Positions 27,199 through 36,691 of a stretch of 64,000 nt of DNA are shown one piece after another. A program made the position numbers and the translations under genes. Below the pieces are notes generated by a model that had not been told where the DNA came from, did not search any database, and saw only the letters and a list, made by a program, of their open reading frames with translations. The stretch spans positions 1 to 64,000 of the forward strand of contig JAAFHY010000009.1 in NCBI GenBank assembly GCA_013298505.1, in the 5' to 3' direction. Source of the stretch: Cytophagales bacterium (GTDB lineage Bacteria > Bacteroidota > Bacteroidia > Cytophagales > Cyclobacteriaceae). The stretch's first letter is position 1, and every line of letters begins with the position of its first letter.

Positions 27199-28848
27199 TC
27201 ACTTCATCGCCTTCTCCACAGGGCTCTTATCTCCCGTCATCTCCCAATGACCAAGCGAAGTTGGAATGCAGCCAATCGCATTGAGTTTGTCGAAAAACTC
27301 TTTTACGTGGAAAGGTTGTTGCTGCAATTCTTTACGTCTGGCAAATTCTGCTATGGCGCCTTCCAGCAAATATTTTCCAGTGATGTAACTAGAGCCATAG
27401 CCCGGCTGGCGCATATAGAGGTGTTGTTCGAAAATCAACAATTCTTTTTCCGTTTTCATCCAACTGCGGGGTGTGTAGTCCGCATGGATTCTTCCCGCTT
27501 CTTCCATCGTTAGGTCGTTGGCGTGAGCATACAGCGAGCCAAGTCCACGCGCAGCACGTTGCGCAATCATGATGTAGACAATTTCTTTCACACGCGGATC
27601 ATCGTTATACAAACCGGCTTGCATAAACATTTCTTCTACCGCTGTGGCGGTACCTTCATTGCGCGAATCGAAAATGTTATACAGTAGCGGCTCTCTGCGA
27701 ATGATGCTGGCGTGAGGTTCGGTATCCATACGTGCCAATTCAAACCAATGGTAGAAGTGCGAGTACAGCGGGCGAGGGTCATGGTGAAGGCCGATGATGA
27801 AAAAGTTTCGTTTCTCAACAGGCACAAATTTGCCAAGGTGCGCGCGCAAGGCAGGCTCGAAATAATCTTTCACGGTCACGATCTCATCTTTCTCCAAAAA
27901 AGTCAACAAGCTCTTGGCCGCACGTTCGGTTAGTGCCGTAAAAGCCTCAGGTGTATCAGCCGGTTTCAGCTCAGGCAATTTTCGGTTGTTGTGTTCTTCG
28001 AGCTTCAAGCCGGTCCACGCACGAGCAAGTTCGCGTTTCAACAACAGCACTTCTTCTTCCCACGTAAGTGGTACTAAGTGCACGTTTTGCAAATACCATG
28101 TGTAGTTTTCTTTTCCAATTCCAGAAGGACCTGTTTTAGAAGCAGACTGCTGTTCGAGCCAAGTGGCTAGGTCATTCGTAGAGATAATCGCATCTTTCAC
28201 CACGCTTACCACATCCGATTGCTCGCTCACGCCAGGCATCGAAAGGATGCTCTCCAAGTCTTTACTTTGTGTTTTGATATCGCGAATACCTGCAATCCAT
28301 AAGTCTTTGGCATTGCCCGTCAGGTTTGTTTTTGCTTGTTCATTGAGAGGCATAATCACACGAAGTTGATTCACCAGTTTGCCTTTGCTCTCACTTGTCA
28401 ATGGAAATGAATATTTCCACACATCCACAATAGCAGAGTGCGTAGGGCCTTCGTGGGCAGGCACATCGCTGCGCTCCATAAAAAGTGTTTTGTAAAAAGC
28501 GGGGTCGCGCTCCCACGGCCGCATCACGCGATGATCGAAATCTAAACCATTCATCTCGGCCTTCACGATGTACCAATCTACCTGTTGATTAATTGCCCAG
28601 CCCGTAGTGTCAAAATTATTTAACCGTTGTTGCCACTTGCTCAGTTCCTCTTGCTGCTTTTTCATAGCCGCCACGGAATAGTCAGGCGTGCCATCTTTTA
28701 AAGGAGGGCGTTGAAACTCGCGCCATTCTTTAAACAACGTTTCAAGCTCAGCATAGGTCTTGGACTTTGGTGCGTTGATGGTTTCAACTGGTTTAGAGCA
28801 ACTGATGACAAAAAGCATCAGTAAAAGAGTAACGGTAAGTTTTTTCAT
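27199..28848 (-). CDS. DUF885-like lipoprotein
   Basis: Lipobox [37 protein letters not shown]; overall DUF885-like helical layout without a clear HExxH. Confidence 0.6.
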   Translation of the reverse strand: MKKLTVTLLLMLFVISCSKPVETINAPKSKTYAELETLFKEWREFQRPPLKDGTPDYSVAAMKKQQEELSKWQQRLNNFDTTGWAINQQVDWYIVKAEMNGLDFDHRVMRPWERDPAFYKTLFMERSDVPAHEGPTHSAIVDVWKYSFPLTSESKGKLVNQLRVIMPLNEQAKTNLTGNAKDLWIAGIRDIKTQSKDLESILSMPGVSEQSDVVSVVKDAIISTNDLATWLEQQSASKTGPSGIGKENYTWYLQNVHLVPLTWEEEVLLLKRELARAWTGLKLEEHNNRKLPELKPADTPEAFTALTERAAKSLLTFLEKDEIVTVKDYFEPALRAHLGKFVPVEKRNFFIIGLHHDPRPLYSHFYHWFELARMDTEPHASIIRREPLLYNIFDSRNEGTATAVEEMFMQAGLYNDDPRVKEIVYIMIAQRAARGLGSLYAHANDLTMEEAGRIHADYTPRSWMKTEKELLIFEQHLYMRQPGYGSSYITGKYLLEGAIAEFARRKELQQQPFHVKEFFDKLNAIGCIPTSLGHWEMTGDKSPVEKAMK

Positions 28849-28966
28849 GGTGAGGTTAATTGGTAACTTTCGTGGATGACAACAAATTTAAAGTAATAAT
28901 TAACAGTCAAAACAGGTTATTTTACCAAGGGTTCACAACAAATTGGGTGTGGTTGACTCCTAATTC

Positions 28967-29026
28967 TGCCACTAAGACACCAAGGCACTAAATAAACGAT
29001 AACAATTTTTTGTGCCTTCGTGGCAA
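28967..29026. repeat. Intergenic inverted repeat TGCCACTAAGACACCAAGGCAC ... TGTGCCTTCGTGGCA
   Basis: Same word family as the repeat at 30921-30978. Confidence 0.65.
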
Positions 29027-29072
29027 ATCGGCATTTTGTCGCAAAGCCTTTTACCAACGCACAAACTAAAAA

Positions 29073-29555
29073 ATGGAAATCAAAGAACTGATGAACCAAT
29101 TTGCAAAGCCCGGAAAGGTAGTTGCCATTTCTATTCGGCCAGATCGAATAATTCCTGTAAGGACAGTGAGCTCCGTTTTGGCTATCGAAAACAAAGGTTT
29201 GGAAGGCGACCGAAGCAAAGGCGGTAATCGACAAGTAACATTCATCCAAAAAGAACACATCGCTGCGGTAGCTTCATTTCTGGGCAAGACTGAATTAGAC
29301 TTTACGCTTACGCGAAGAAATATTTTGGTAGAAGGTATTAACCTCCTTTCGCTGAAAGGCAAGCAATTTCAAATTGGTGAGGCTGTGTTTGAGTATACTG
29401 GTGAGTGCCAGCCCTGTTCACGGATGGAAGAGGCGTTGGGTTTGGGTGGATATAATGCCATGCGAGGGCATGGAGGAATTACGGCACGAGTACTTTCGGG
29501 TGGTATGGTAAATCAAGGAGATTCTGTTTTCACAATACCTCACTTAATCAATTAG
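29073..29555 (+). CDS. MOSC domain-containing protein
   Basis: NKGLEGDRSKGGNRQVTFIQKEHI...LTRRNILVEGINLLSLKGKQFQIGEAVFEYTGECQPCSRMEEAL...HGGITARVLSGG. Confidence 0.9.
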   Translation: MEIKELMNQFAKPGKVVAISIRPDRIIPVRTVSSVLAIENKGLEGDRSKGGNRQVTFIQKEHIAAVASFLGKTELDFTLTRRNILVEGINLLSLKGKQFQIGEAVFEYTGECQPCSRMEEALGLGGYNAMRGHGGITARVLSGGMVNQGDSVFTIPHLIN

Positions 29556-29581
29556 GCTTTACGGCAGTCAGGCTTGCAATC

Positions 29582-29968
29582 TTACTTTCCTAGTTGGTAG
29601 GCCAACTTCATAAACTTTTTCACTTCTTGGTTCACATCTTCCTTTGCATACATGCGAAAGTGGTGGTTGAATTGCTTTGCATCACCAGGCACTTGTGCGA
29701 TTTTTTGAAAGCATAAATTATCAGGGTATGCTTGTTCAAATGGAAATACCACATGAATAAAATCTTTGCCAAGCTGCGTAACATAGGCAACTCGCTTGCG
29801 TGAGGTGGCAATACCAATCATAGTTTTGGCTGGGCGTAAAGCAATTGCTCCAATTTTTTTGTACTCGTCTACAAAGTGATTAAACAATGCCAGCGTGTGA
29901 GAAGATTTTCCTTTCAGTAAGTCATTTAAGGGAAAGGTAATTGATGAGTCTTTTTTCGCCATTGGCAA
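29582..29968 (-). CDS. DUF5655-like protein
   Basis: LALFNHFVDEYKKIGAIALRPAKTMIGIATSRKRVAYVTQLGKDFIHVVFPF. Confidence 0.75.
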   Translation of the reverse strand: MPMAKKDSSITFPLNDLLKGKSSHTLALFNHFVDEYKKIGAIALRPAKTMIGIATSRKRVAYVTQLGKDFIHVVFPFEQAYPDNLCFQKIAQVPGDAKQFNHHFRMYAKEDVNQEVKKFMKLAYQLGK

Positions 29969-30022
29969 ACTTATTGGTAAAAGTTCGAAGCAAAGATGGT
30001 CGAATTTTCAATAGTTGGAAAA

Positions 30023-30892
30023 TTAAAACTTAATGAATCTTTCTTTCGCCACAAACGCATCTCCACCCGCAAATAATTTTTTGATTTTGTCTTCTTCAAG
30101 TTGTAAGTTCACAAGTATGCGGCTGGGCGAGGGCTTAACCATGTATTCGCCTTGCTTGATGGTAAGTTCTGTTTCTTTTGTGAAATGCTTATCAAATAGA
30201 TAACAAGCGATTGGCCCTGCGGCCATACCGGTGGCAGATTCTTCATCAATTCCATAGAGGGGTGCGAACATGCGCGTGGTTGCAACAATGTTAGGTTCAT
30301 TAGATGAAGCAAAGACGTAATATCCAATAAGATTATGCTTTTCAGAATAGGTTTTAATTTTCTCTAAGTTCGGCCGTAGATTTTTTAGAGCGTCCTCGCG
30401 GGCAACAGGTACTATCAAAAAAGAATTGCCCGTATTGACGATAGAAGGAGAGTAGCCCTTTAACAAATCCTCTTTAGCTAAATTCAACGACTCTAAAACT
30501 TCTCGCAACTGATTTTCAATAGTTGTGTAGACAGGTGCTTTTTGTTCCATATAAGCAAATCCGTTTTTAAAATAAATGTCACGGTTGCCATCAATGGTTT
30601 CTTTGGAAGAACGGTCTCCTTTAATAAGCTCCAGTTGTTTTAAATAAGTAAACGTGGCAAGGGTTGCGTGGCCGCAATGCGCAATCTGCCGAGTGGGTGT
30701 AAAAAAATCTAATTTAAAATCAGCCTGAGTTGATTTTGAAACGAACGCCACTTCTGATAATCCTGCTTTGGCAGCGATGGATTGTTTCTCTTTATTGGAA
30801 AGCTCGTCAGCATTTAAAACCACGCCTGCCGGATTGCCACCTGTGCCGCTGATACTAAAAGCGTATACAATTTTTAAGATTACTTCTTTCAT
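30023..30892 (-). CDS. PhzF family isomerase-like protein
   Basis: GGNPAGVVLNADELSNKEKQSIAAKAGLSEVAFV...FFTPTRQIAHCGHATLATF; internal Met (MKEVILKIV) chosen because upstream codons overlap an intergenic repeat. Confidence 0.9.
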   Translation of the reverse strand: MKEVILKIVYAFSISGTGGNPAGVVLNADELSNKEKQSIAAKAGLSEVAFVSKSTQADFKLDFFTPTRQIAHCGHATLATFTYLKQLELIKGDRSSKETIDGNRDIYFKNGFAYMEQKAPVYTTIENQLREVLESLNLAKEDLLKGYSPSIVNTGNSFLIVPVAREDALKNLRPNLEKIKTYSEKHNLIGYYVFASSNEPNIVATTRMFAPLYGIDEESATGMAAGPIACYLFDKHFTKETELTIKQGEYMVKPSPSRILVNLQLEEDKIKKLFAGGDAFVAKERFIKF

Positions 30893-30920
30893 TTGATTAA
30901 GTTTTGAATTTATATATTTA

Positions 30921-30978
30921 TTGCCACGAAGACACAAAGGCACTAAGTTGATTTTGTGTCTTCGTGCCTTTGTGGCAA
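30921..30978. repeat. Intergenic inverted repeat TTGCCACGAAGACACAAAGGCAC ... GTGTCTTCGTGCCTTTGTGGCAA
   Basis: Near-palindrome; related to 28967-29026. Confidence 0.75.
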
Positions 30979-31053
30979 AATTCACAGTGTAAAAGTAGTA
31001 TCCTGAATTAGATTCTAAATTGCTGCTCTTGATTCTTAGGTACTAATAAATAA

Positions 31054-31419
31054 ATGAGTATGGCTAAAAAATCAAATTCGTCTAATCAAGCTAATGAACT
31101 GCTGCTGGAGGAGCGTTGTGTTTTAAATAAAGTATTAAAGTTGACTGGCAAGAGATGGCTTGCCGAGATACTATTGTTGATCGAGGCCGATGTCAATCGA
31201 TTCTCTCAACTAAAGGCTAATCTCAAAGGTATTTCAGATAATGTGCTATCCGCCAATTTAAATGAATTGCTTAAAGCGGAACTACTCACCAAAACGATTT
31301 ACCAACAAGTGCCATTGAAAGTGGAATATCATTTATCCAGCAGTGGAAGGGAATTAATAATTTTATTGCATGGACTATGTAATTGGGGGAAAGAAAACGT
31401 TGAAGTAGATGTTAACTAA
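31054..31419 (+). CDS. HxlR family transcriptional regulator
   Basis: LNKVLKLTGKRWLAEILLLIEADVNRFSQLKANLKGISDNVLSANLNELLKAELLTKTIY. Confidence 0.85.
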   Translation: MSMAKKSNSSNQANELLLEERCVLNKVLKLTGKRWLAEILLLIEADVNRFSQLKANLKGISDNVLSANLNELLKAELLTKTIYQQVPLKVEYHLSSSGRELIILLHGLCNWGKENVEVDVN

Positions 31420-31627
31420 ACAACAAGCCATAAAAGAGTTAAAGCAAATCCGTGGCGTGGGCATTTCCATCGCAAACGATTTGTGGAATATTGGAATTAC
31501 CTCCATCAAAGATTTGAAAGCGAAAGACCCTGAGCTGCTTTATCATCAATCAAATAAATTTGCTAGCTGCAAAGGAAAAACAAAAAAACGTAGAAGCGGA
31601 AGAGGTGGGCCATGTGTTATTTTTTGA
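31409..31627 (+). pseudogene. Helix-hairpin-helix (Cdd1-like) protein, probably truncated or frameshifted
   Basis: IKELKQIRGVGISIANDLWNIGITSIKDLKAKDPELLYHQSNKFA then low-complexity tail; another frame continues open as LAAKEKQKNVEAEEVGHVLFFELPNQR*. Confidence 0.5.
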
Positions 31628-31675
31628 ATTACCCAATCAAAGATAATTATCTTTAGGTAATCAATTCTTTGGCCT

Positions 31676-32020
31676 ATGAACCCCATCGACCATTATTATT
31701 TACAGCAAGATGAGCTTACTAAAGCCTGTCTCCAATTTTTGCGCGCGTATATTCCTAAACTAAGTCCCCATATTACCGAGGCTTGGAAGTACGGAATGCC
31801 TTTCTTTTGTTACAATGGAAAAATGTTTTGCTATCTGTGGGTACACAAAAAATATAAGCAGCCCTATATTGGCATAGTGCAGGGCAATAAGATCAACCAC
31901 CCAGATTTATTGCAAGAGAAAAGAGCACGAATGAAAATACTTTTGGTTGACCACACCAAAGATATACCTGTAAAAAAGATAAACACGATTTTAAAACAAG
32001 TAATTGCTTTGTACAAATAA
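31676..32020 (+). CDS. DUF1801 family protein
   Basis: LRAYIPKLSPHITEAWKYGMPFFCYNGKMFCYLWVHKKYKQPYIGIVQG. Confidence 0.85.
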   Translation: MNPIDHYYLQQDELTKACLQFLRAYIPKLSPHITEAWKYGMPFFCYNGKMFCYLWVHKKYKQPYIGIVQGNKINHPDLLQEKRARMKILLVDHTKDIPVKKINTILKQVIALYK

Positions 32021-32022
32021 TT

Positions 32023-32496
32023 TTATTTTTTCTTCTCTAAATCTTGAATAAGAAGCTGAACGTATTTCAGTATTTCATTCCGAGCCACATTGCAATCTTT
32101 GCTGATGGCAGGTACACCGTCCCACTTAGCTGCTGGCTTGTTCGATTCGAAAGGAGGACTGCAATCAAACGTGACAACTTGCGTGGCTGCGCTCACATCC
32201 GCGCGGGCAACGAGCAGCGGTTTCCAAACGGTTGTATTAAATCCATCTTTGATTAGGCCAGCAGCGGTTGCTGTGGTTAGTGTTGAGTCAGGTGAAGTCC
32301 CTCGAAAAGCAGCTTGATAGTTTAGGTTTTTTTCTTTCGCCAATTTATTGAAATAGGCCGCAGCAATCACGCTTCTGGCCGCTCCGTGTTCGCACACAAA
32401 AAGTATTATCGGTTTTGTGTCGCTAGTTTGTCCAAGAGCAGGTGTGCAGCGGAGTACAACCGCAAAAATTATGAGTAAAGAAATTTTTGTTGAGAG
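32023..32496 (-). CDS. LMW phosphatase/arsenate reductase-like protein with signal-peptide-like extension and no clear start codon
   Basis: P-loop CEHGAARS (CX5RS); supplied ORF starts at GTG 32397, but the frame reads STKISLLIIFAVVLRCTPALGQTSDTKPIILFVCEHGAARS upstream. Confidence 0.6.
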   Translation of the reverse strand, partial: LSTKISLLIIFAVVLRCTPALGQTSDTKPIILFVCEHGAARSVIAAAYFNKLAKEKNLNYQAAFRGTSPDSTLTTATAAGLIKDGFNTTVWKPLLVARADVSAATQVVTFDCSPPFESNKPAAKWDGVPAISKDCNVARNEILKYVQLLIQDLEKKK

Positions 32497-32546
32497 TCAT
32501 ATTTATCCATGAAGGTAAGTACATCAACGGGGTCTATCCTCGGAAA

Positions 32547-33230
32547 CTATATCTTACTCTCCCCATTCAAATCCGTGGTCAACACATCGCTCATGTAATC
32601 AAAGAATGGGCGGATGGCTTGATATGTTTTGTTTATGGTTGAAAGAAAATCTGGCGATAACACTTCCTTATCGGTAAATGAATGTTCAAACCAAAATTGT
32701 TTGTAGCGTAGTAGTTCGATAGCGGGATGGTCTTTTGCAAATCCGCGTGGAGCTGTTTTTACTTGATCGCCTTGCATATTGCCAAACACACGCTGAATGG
32801 ATTTTGATTTCAGCAACTTTCGCCAGTCAGCATAGTTCACATCAATATCTTGCCGAATACGCAGCAAGTCTTCGGCATTGGGGTACGTGAACCCGCAGCC
32901 TACACGAGATTCGCCTGGCTTAAACCAAAAATAATAACCACCTCTCAACTCTGGCTTGATTCTCCGAAAACTGCCAGCAAAACGCGGATTATAGGGAGTC
33001 TTGTCTTCCCAAAATCGAACATCGTTGTAAATACGATATAAACTCTCTTTGCCCGTTTGTGTTTCTAGGCGGTCGTGCAAGTTCATTTTGTGAAGCAACG
33101 CATCTAAAAAACGAATTACATTTTCTTGTGCTTGCACATAAGCAGCCTTATGTGCGTTGAACCACTCTCGATTATTGTTGCGTGTTAGCGATTTTAAAAA
33201 ATCAAAAGTAGTTTTGTCAATGGTGTTCAT
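32547..33230 (-). CDS. DUF2461 family protein
   Basis: TFDFLKSLTRNNNREWFNAHKAAYVQAQENVIRFLDALL...YRIYNDVRFWEDKTPYNPRFAGSFRR. Confidence 0.9.
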   Translation of the reverse strand: MNTIDKTTFDFLKSLTRNNNREWFNAHKAAYVQAQENVIRFLDALLHKMNLHDRLETQTGKESLYRIYNDVRFWEDKTPYNPRFAGSFRRIKPELRGGYYFWFKPGESRVGCGFTYPNAEDLLRIRQDIDVNYADWRKLLKSKSIQRVFGNMQGDQVKTAPRGFAKDHPAIELLRYKQFWFEHSFTDKEVLSPDFLSTINKTYQAIRPFFDYMSDVLTTDLNGESKI

Positions 33231-33344
33231 GGCTACAAAGTTTGTCTAAAAAACCATAAATCCAACTAAGTAAGGTCTAGTTAACCCTTTAAATCAGCCA
33301 AAATTGATAGTAATTGGGGTTTTAATCACTTATTGAATTTTTAA

Positions 33345-33356
33345 TTGTATATACAA
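33345..33356. promoter_or_regulatory. Perfect palindrome TTGTATATACAA upstream of pirin gene (candidate operator)
   Basis: 12-bp perfect palindrome followed by a half-similar TTGTATAAAC, 57 bp before the start codon. Confidence 0.45.
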
Positions 33357-33412
33357 CTGTTGTATAAACTTTCTTTGTAACTTTACTGTTCTAATTACTG
33401 ATCAATAGAAGT

Positions 33413-34270
33413 ATGAATCGGGCACAGTTCTTAAAAGCAGGGTTGTCAAGCGTAGCAGCAGTAGTCACTACCGCTGCTGCCGGACAAGTGCTTTCGAAAG
33501 AAGAAGCTTTTGAAAAACCTATTGGGTTTAATTATTTATCAACAGAAAACACGATAACTATGAACACTGTATTGCACAAGGCGGCCACACGTGGCCATGC
33601 CAACCACGGTTGGTTAGATACCAATCACACATTTAGCTTCGCCCACTACTATGAACCCACCCGCACGCACTTTGGAAAATTGCGTGTGTTGAATGATGAC
33701 TTTGTAGACGGTGGTATGGGCTTTGGCACCCACCCTCATGACAACATGGAGATTATTTCTATTCCTCTCGCTGGTGATTTGGAACACAAAGACAGCATGG
33801 GCAATTTAGCCGTCATTAAGCAAAATGACGTACAGATCATGAGTGCCGGCACGGGGATTTATCATAGTGAGTACAATAAGAACAAAGATTCAAAAGTGAA
33901 TTTCTTACAGATTTGGGTTTTCCCCAAGCAACGAGATATCACCCCGCGCTACGATCAAATCACTTTCAAACCCGAAGACCGCGTAAATAAATTGCAGCAA
34001 ATCGTAAGTCCGTCCAAAACAGACGAAGGCGTTTGGATTAATCAAGATGCGTGGTTTCACTTAGGCAATTTGAAAAAAGATTTCTCGACAGAATATATCA
34101 TCAAGCAAAAAGGCAATGGTGTATATGCTTTTGTACTAGAAGGGGAAGTAACTGTCAATGGCCAGAAATTAGATAAGCGTGATGGCTACGGAGTGTGGGA
34201 CGTGGAAAAGTTTAACATACTTGCCGATACAGATACGGAGGTGCTGTTAATGGAAGTACCAATGCAATGA
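33413..34270 (+). CDS. Pirin family protein with signal-like N-terminus
   Basis: GMGFGTHPHDNMEIISIPLAGDLEHKDSMGN; MSAGTGIYHSEYN. Confidence 0.9.
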   Translation: MNRAQFLKAGLSSVAAVVTTAAAGQVLSKEEAFEKPIGFNYLSTENTITMNTVLHKAATRGHANHGWLDTNHTFSFAHYYEPTRTHFGKLRVLNDDFVDGGMGFGTHPHDNMEIISIPLAGDLEHKDSMGNLAVIKQNDVQIMSAGTGIYHSEYNKNKDSKVNFLQIWVFPKQRDITPRYDQITFKPEDRVNKLQQIVSPSKTDEGVWINQDAWFHLGNLKKDFSTEYIIKQKGNGVYAFVLEGEVTVNGQKLDKRDGYGVWDVEKFNILADTDTEVLLMEVPMQ

Positions 34271-34335
34271 TAGGTCAATAGTCGATGGTCCATAGTAACT
34301 ATCGACTATGAACTATCGACTTTAACTTACGAAAT

Positions 34336-34632
34336 ATGGTAAACATCCTCGTCATAGGCCGTCACGTACAAATCATGGAGACTATTTTGCGCTTGATTAA
34401 TAGTCAGCCAAGGTGGACGGCTGAAGGCGCTTTGACAGATGAAGACGCGTTAGTCAAGTTCAATGGTGTTGACTTCAATCTGGTGCTAATCGGTGGCGGG
34501 GTCGAAGAATCTTCGGAAGCGAGACTAAAAACGGAATTTGAAAAGAGAAACCCACAAATAAAAATGATAAGACACTATGGAGGTGGAAGCGGGTTGTTGT
34601 TTAACGAAATTGAAGAAGCAATTGCAAAATAG
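34336..34632 (+). CDS. Receiver-like small protein lacking the phospho-acceptor Asp
   Basis: NILVIGRHVQIMETILRLI...GVDFNLVLIGGGVEE; Gly where Asp is expected. Confidence 0.6.
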   Translation: MVNILVIGRHVQIMETILRLINSQPRWTAEGALTDEDALVKFNGVDFNLVLIGGGVEESSEARLKTEFEKRNPQIKMIRHYGGGSGLLFNEIEEAIAK

Positions 34633-34719
34633 TTGGTCGATGTCCGTTAGTAGTTGTTCGTAAAATAGGTAACGAAACTATCAAACAACGATCAACGAAC
34701 AACCAACAACGAATTTATT

Positions 34720-35589
34720 ATGAAAAACAGAACAGTAGCCCGATTACTTTACGCGCACCAAGTCGATATGGGTGGCATGCCCATTCGTCAGCCGTTGCCA
34801 ACACAACAGGTAGCACAGATAGACCCTTTCTTACTGTTGCATCATGCAAACATAAAAGCGCCAACACATATCGACCCAGACCACGCTGGTGTTGGGCCAC
34901 ATCCACATCGCGGATTTTCACCTGTTACTTTTATTTTTCAAGGCGGTGTTCATCATCGCGATAGTCGAGGGAATGATAGTGTGATCTATGCGGGCGGTGC
35001 ACAGTGGATGAACGCGGGCATGGGAATTATTCACAGCGAGCGCCCACCTCGCGATATTCATGAAATTGGCGGGCGGCAGGAAATTATTCAGTTGTGGATC
35101 AATACCCCAGCAAAAAGTAAAATGGATCAGCCAATGTATTTTCCTTTAAATGCTGAGGAGGCTCCGAAAATTAAAACTGTTGATTTGCGAGTAACCGGAA
35201 AAGTGTTTGCTGGGGAATTACTGGATGTGAAAGGACCTATTCCTTCACAAGCTGTTGTCAATGCTGCTACTTTTGAAATCAAACAAGGTGGAAAAGTGTC
35301 CATTCCTATTCCAGTTAATCACACTGCTTTCATTTATTTACTGGATGGCAAATTGACAATAGACGGCTTTGGGTTGGTAGAAGGCTTACACATTGTTCAC
35401 TTTAAAAATGACGGAGAAGGGATTACCTTCGAAGGATTGGAAGACACTCGAGTGCTCTTTTTAACAGGTGAGCCACTAAATGAAACCGTGGTATCACATG
35501 GCCCATTTGTGATGAATAACCAAACCCAAATCATGGAGGCCATGCGTGATTATCAGATGGGGAAAATGGGAATACTCATTGAAGACTAA
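34720..35589 (+). CDS. Pirin family protein
   Basis: DPFLLLHHANI...GVGPHPHRGFSPVTFIFQGGVHHRDSRGN; WMNAGMGIIHSERPP. Confidence 0.95.
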   Translation: MKNRTVARLLYAHQVDMGGMPIRQPLPTQQVAQIDPFLLLHHANIKAPTHIDPDHAGVGPHPHRGFSPVTFIFQGGVHHRDSRGNDSVIYAGGAQWMNAGMGIIHSERPPRDIHEIGGRQEIIQLWINTPAKSKMDQPMYFPLNAEEAPKIKTVDLRVTGKVFAGELLDVKGPIPSQAVVNAATFEIKQGGKVSIPIPVNHTAFIYLLDGKLTIDGFGLVEGLHIVHFKNDGEGITFEGLEDTRVLFLTGEPLNETVVSHGPFVMNNQTQIMEAMRDYQMGKMGILIED

Positions 35590-35645
35590 TTCTATCGTTT
35601 ATTAAATCATGATCATCGCTTAAACCAAACCCAAAAAACAAAAAT

Positions 35646-36044
35646 ATGGAAACACAAAAACCAACCATCGTACAAGCTCTGAAAGGAGGTGCCATTGCCG
35701 GATTAATAGGAGCCGGACTAAATAATATCTGGAGTTTAATTGCCGCTGCCTTGGGCGCTACCATTCCGCCCGGTTTTGCCATCGCAGTGACGTTATCTTC
35801 TTTCGTTCCAGTGCTTATTGGAGCACTTATTTTTTTCTTATTGGTTCGCTACGCCCCTAAGGGATTGACGATTTGGTATGCTCTTTCTATTGCATTCACT
35901 TTGCTGAGCTTTTTTCCGGTGTTTAATACACCCCAATTGCCCGATGGCACGTTGCTAGACTCCACCTTCCCATTGTTAGCGGGGCCGATGCACGCCATCT
36001 CTGGATTTTTGGCAGCTTGGGGAATTCCCAAGTGGACTCGTTGA
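35646..36044 (+). CDS. Small membrane protein (DUF6069-like)
   Basis: Four hydrophobic segments, 132 aa. Confidence 0.65.
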   Translation: METQKPTIVQALKGGAIAGLIGAGLNNIWSLIAAALGATIPPGFAIAVTLSSFVPVLIGALIFFLLVRYAPKGLTIWYALSIAFTLLSFFPVFNTPQLPDGTLLDSTFPLLAGPMHAISGFLAAWGIPKWTR

Positions 36045-36111
36045 ACTGTTCTTCCAAAATCTTGTTATCATTGGCTGAACCTTATATAACTTTATGGAAA
36101 CCGAACTAATC

Positions 36112-36690
36112 ATGCAGAAATCATCTATTATTGAGCAACCACTGGTAGACGTTATCTCACATCGAAAGAGCAGTCGGGCGTATGCAGAGACTTCGATAGA
36201 ACCAGAAAAAATTCAAGCACTCTTTGAAGCCGCTCGTTGGGCACCCTCCAGTAATAATGAGCAGCCCTGGGCCTACATTTATGCTACCAAAGATCAACCA
36301 GAACTTTGGGGTAAATTATTTGATACGCTCATGGACGGAAATAAGATCTGGGCGGAGCGTGCCCCTCTCTTAATATTGTCCATGATCCGCAAGAATTTTA
36401 TCAGCAACGGAAAACCAAACCCTTCTGCAAAATATGATCTTGGCTCAGCTAACGGATTTCTTTCCTTGCAAGCTACACACCTTGGTTTAAACGTTCACCA
36501 AATGGGAGGCTTCGATCGCGAAAAAGCAAAATTGAATTTGAACATACCGGATACCCATGAAGCAGCGGTGATATTAGCCATCGGCTATTTGGGTGATGCC
36601 TCGTTGCTGCCTGATTTCTTACAGGAGCGTGAAGTAGCTCCGCGGTCACGTTACACACAAGAGTCGTTTGTCATGAACAACACTTTCTGA
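36112..36690 (+). CDS. Nitroreductase family protein
   Basis: SHRKSSRAYAETSIEPEKIQALFEAARWAPSSNNEQPWAYIYAT; start 36094 also possible. Confidence 0.95.
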   Translation: MQKSSIIEQPLVDVISHRKSSRAYAETSIEPEKIQALFEAARWAPSSNNEQPWAYIYATKDQPELWGKLFDTLMDGNKIWAERAPLLILSMIRKNFISNGKPNPSAKYDLGSANGFLSLQATHLGLNVHQMGGFDREKAKLNLNIPDTHEAAVILAIGYLGDASLLPDFLQEREVAPRSRYTQESFVMNNTF

Positions 36691-36691
36691 T

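Noticed and set aside
29066-29362. ORF antisense to MOSC gene (and 28917-29258)
   Set aside because: Overlaps repeat and MOSC coding sequence; no domain-like content
32090-32317. 75-aa plus-strand ORF opposite the CX5R phosphatase
   Set aside because: Minus strand shows the P-loop motif; plus ORF is a shadow
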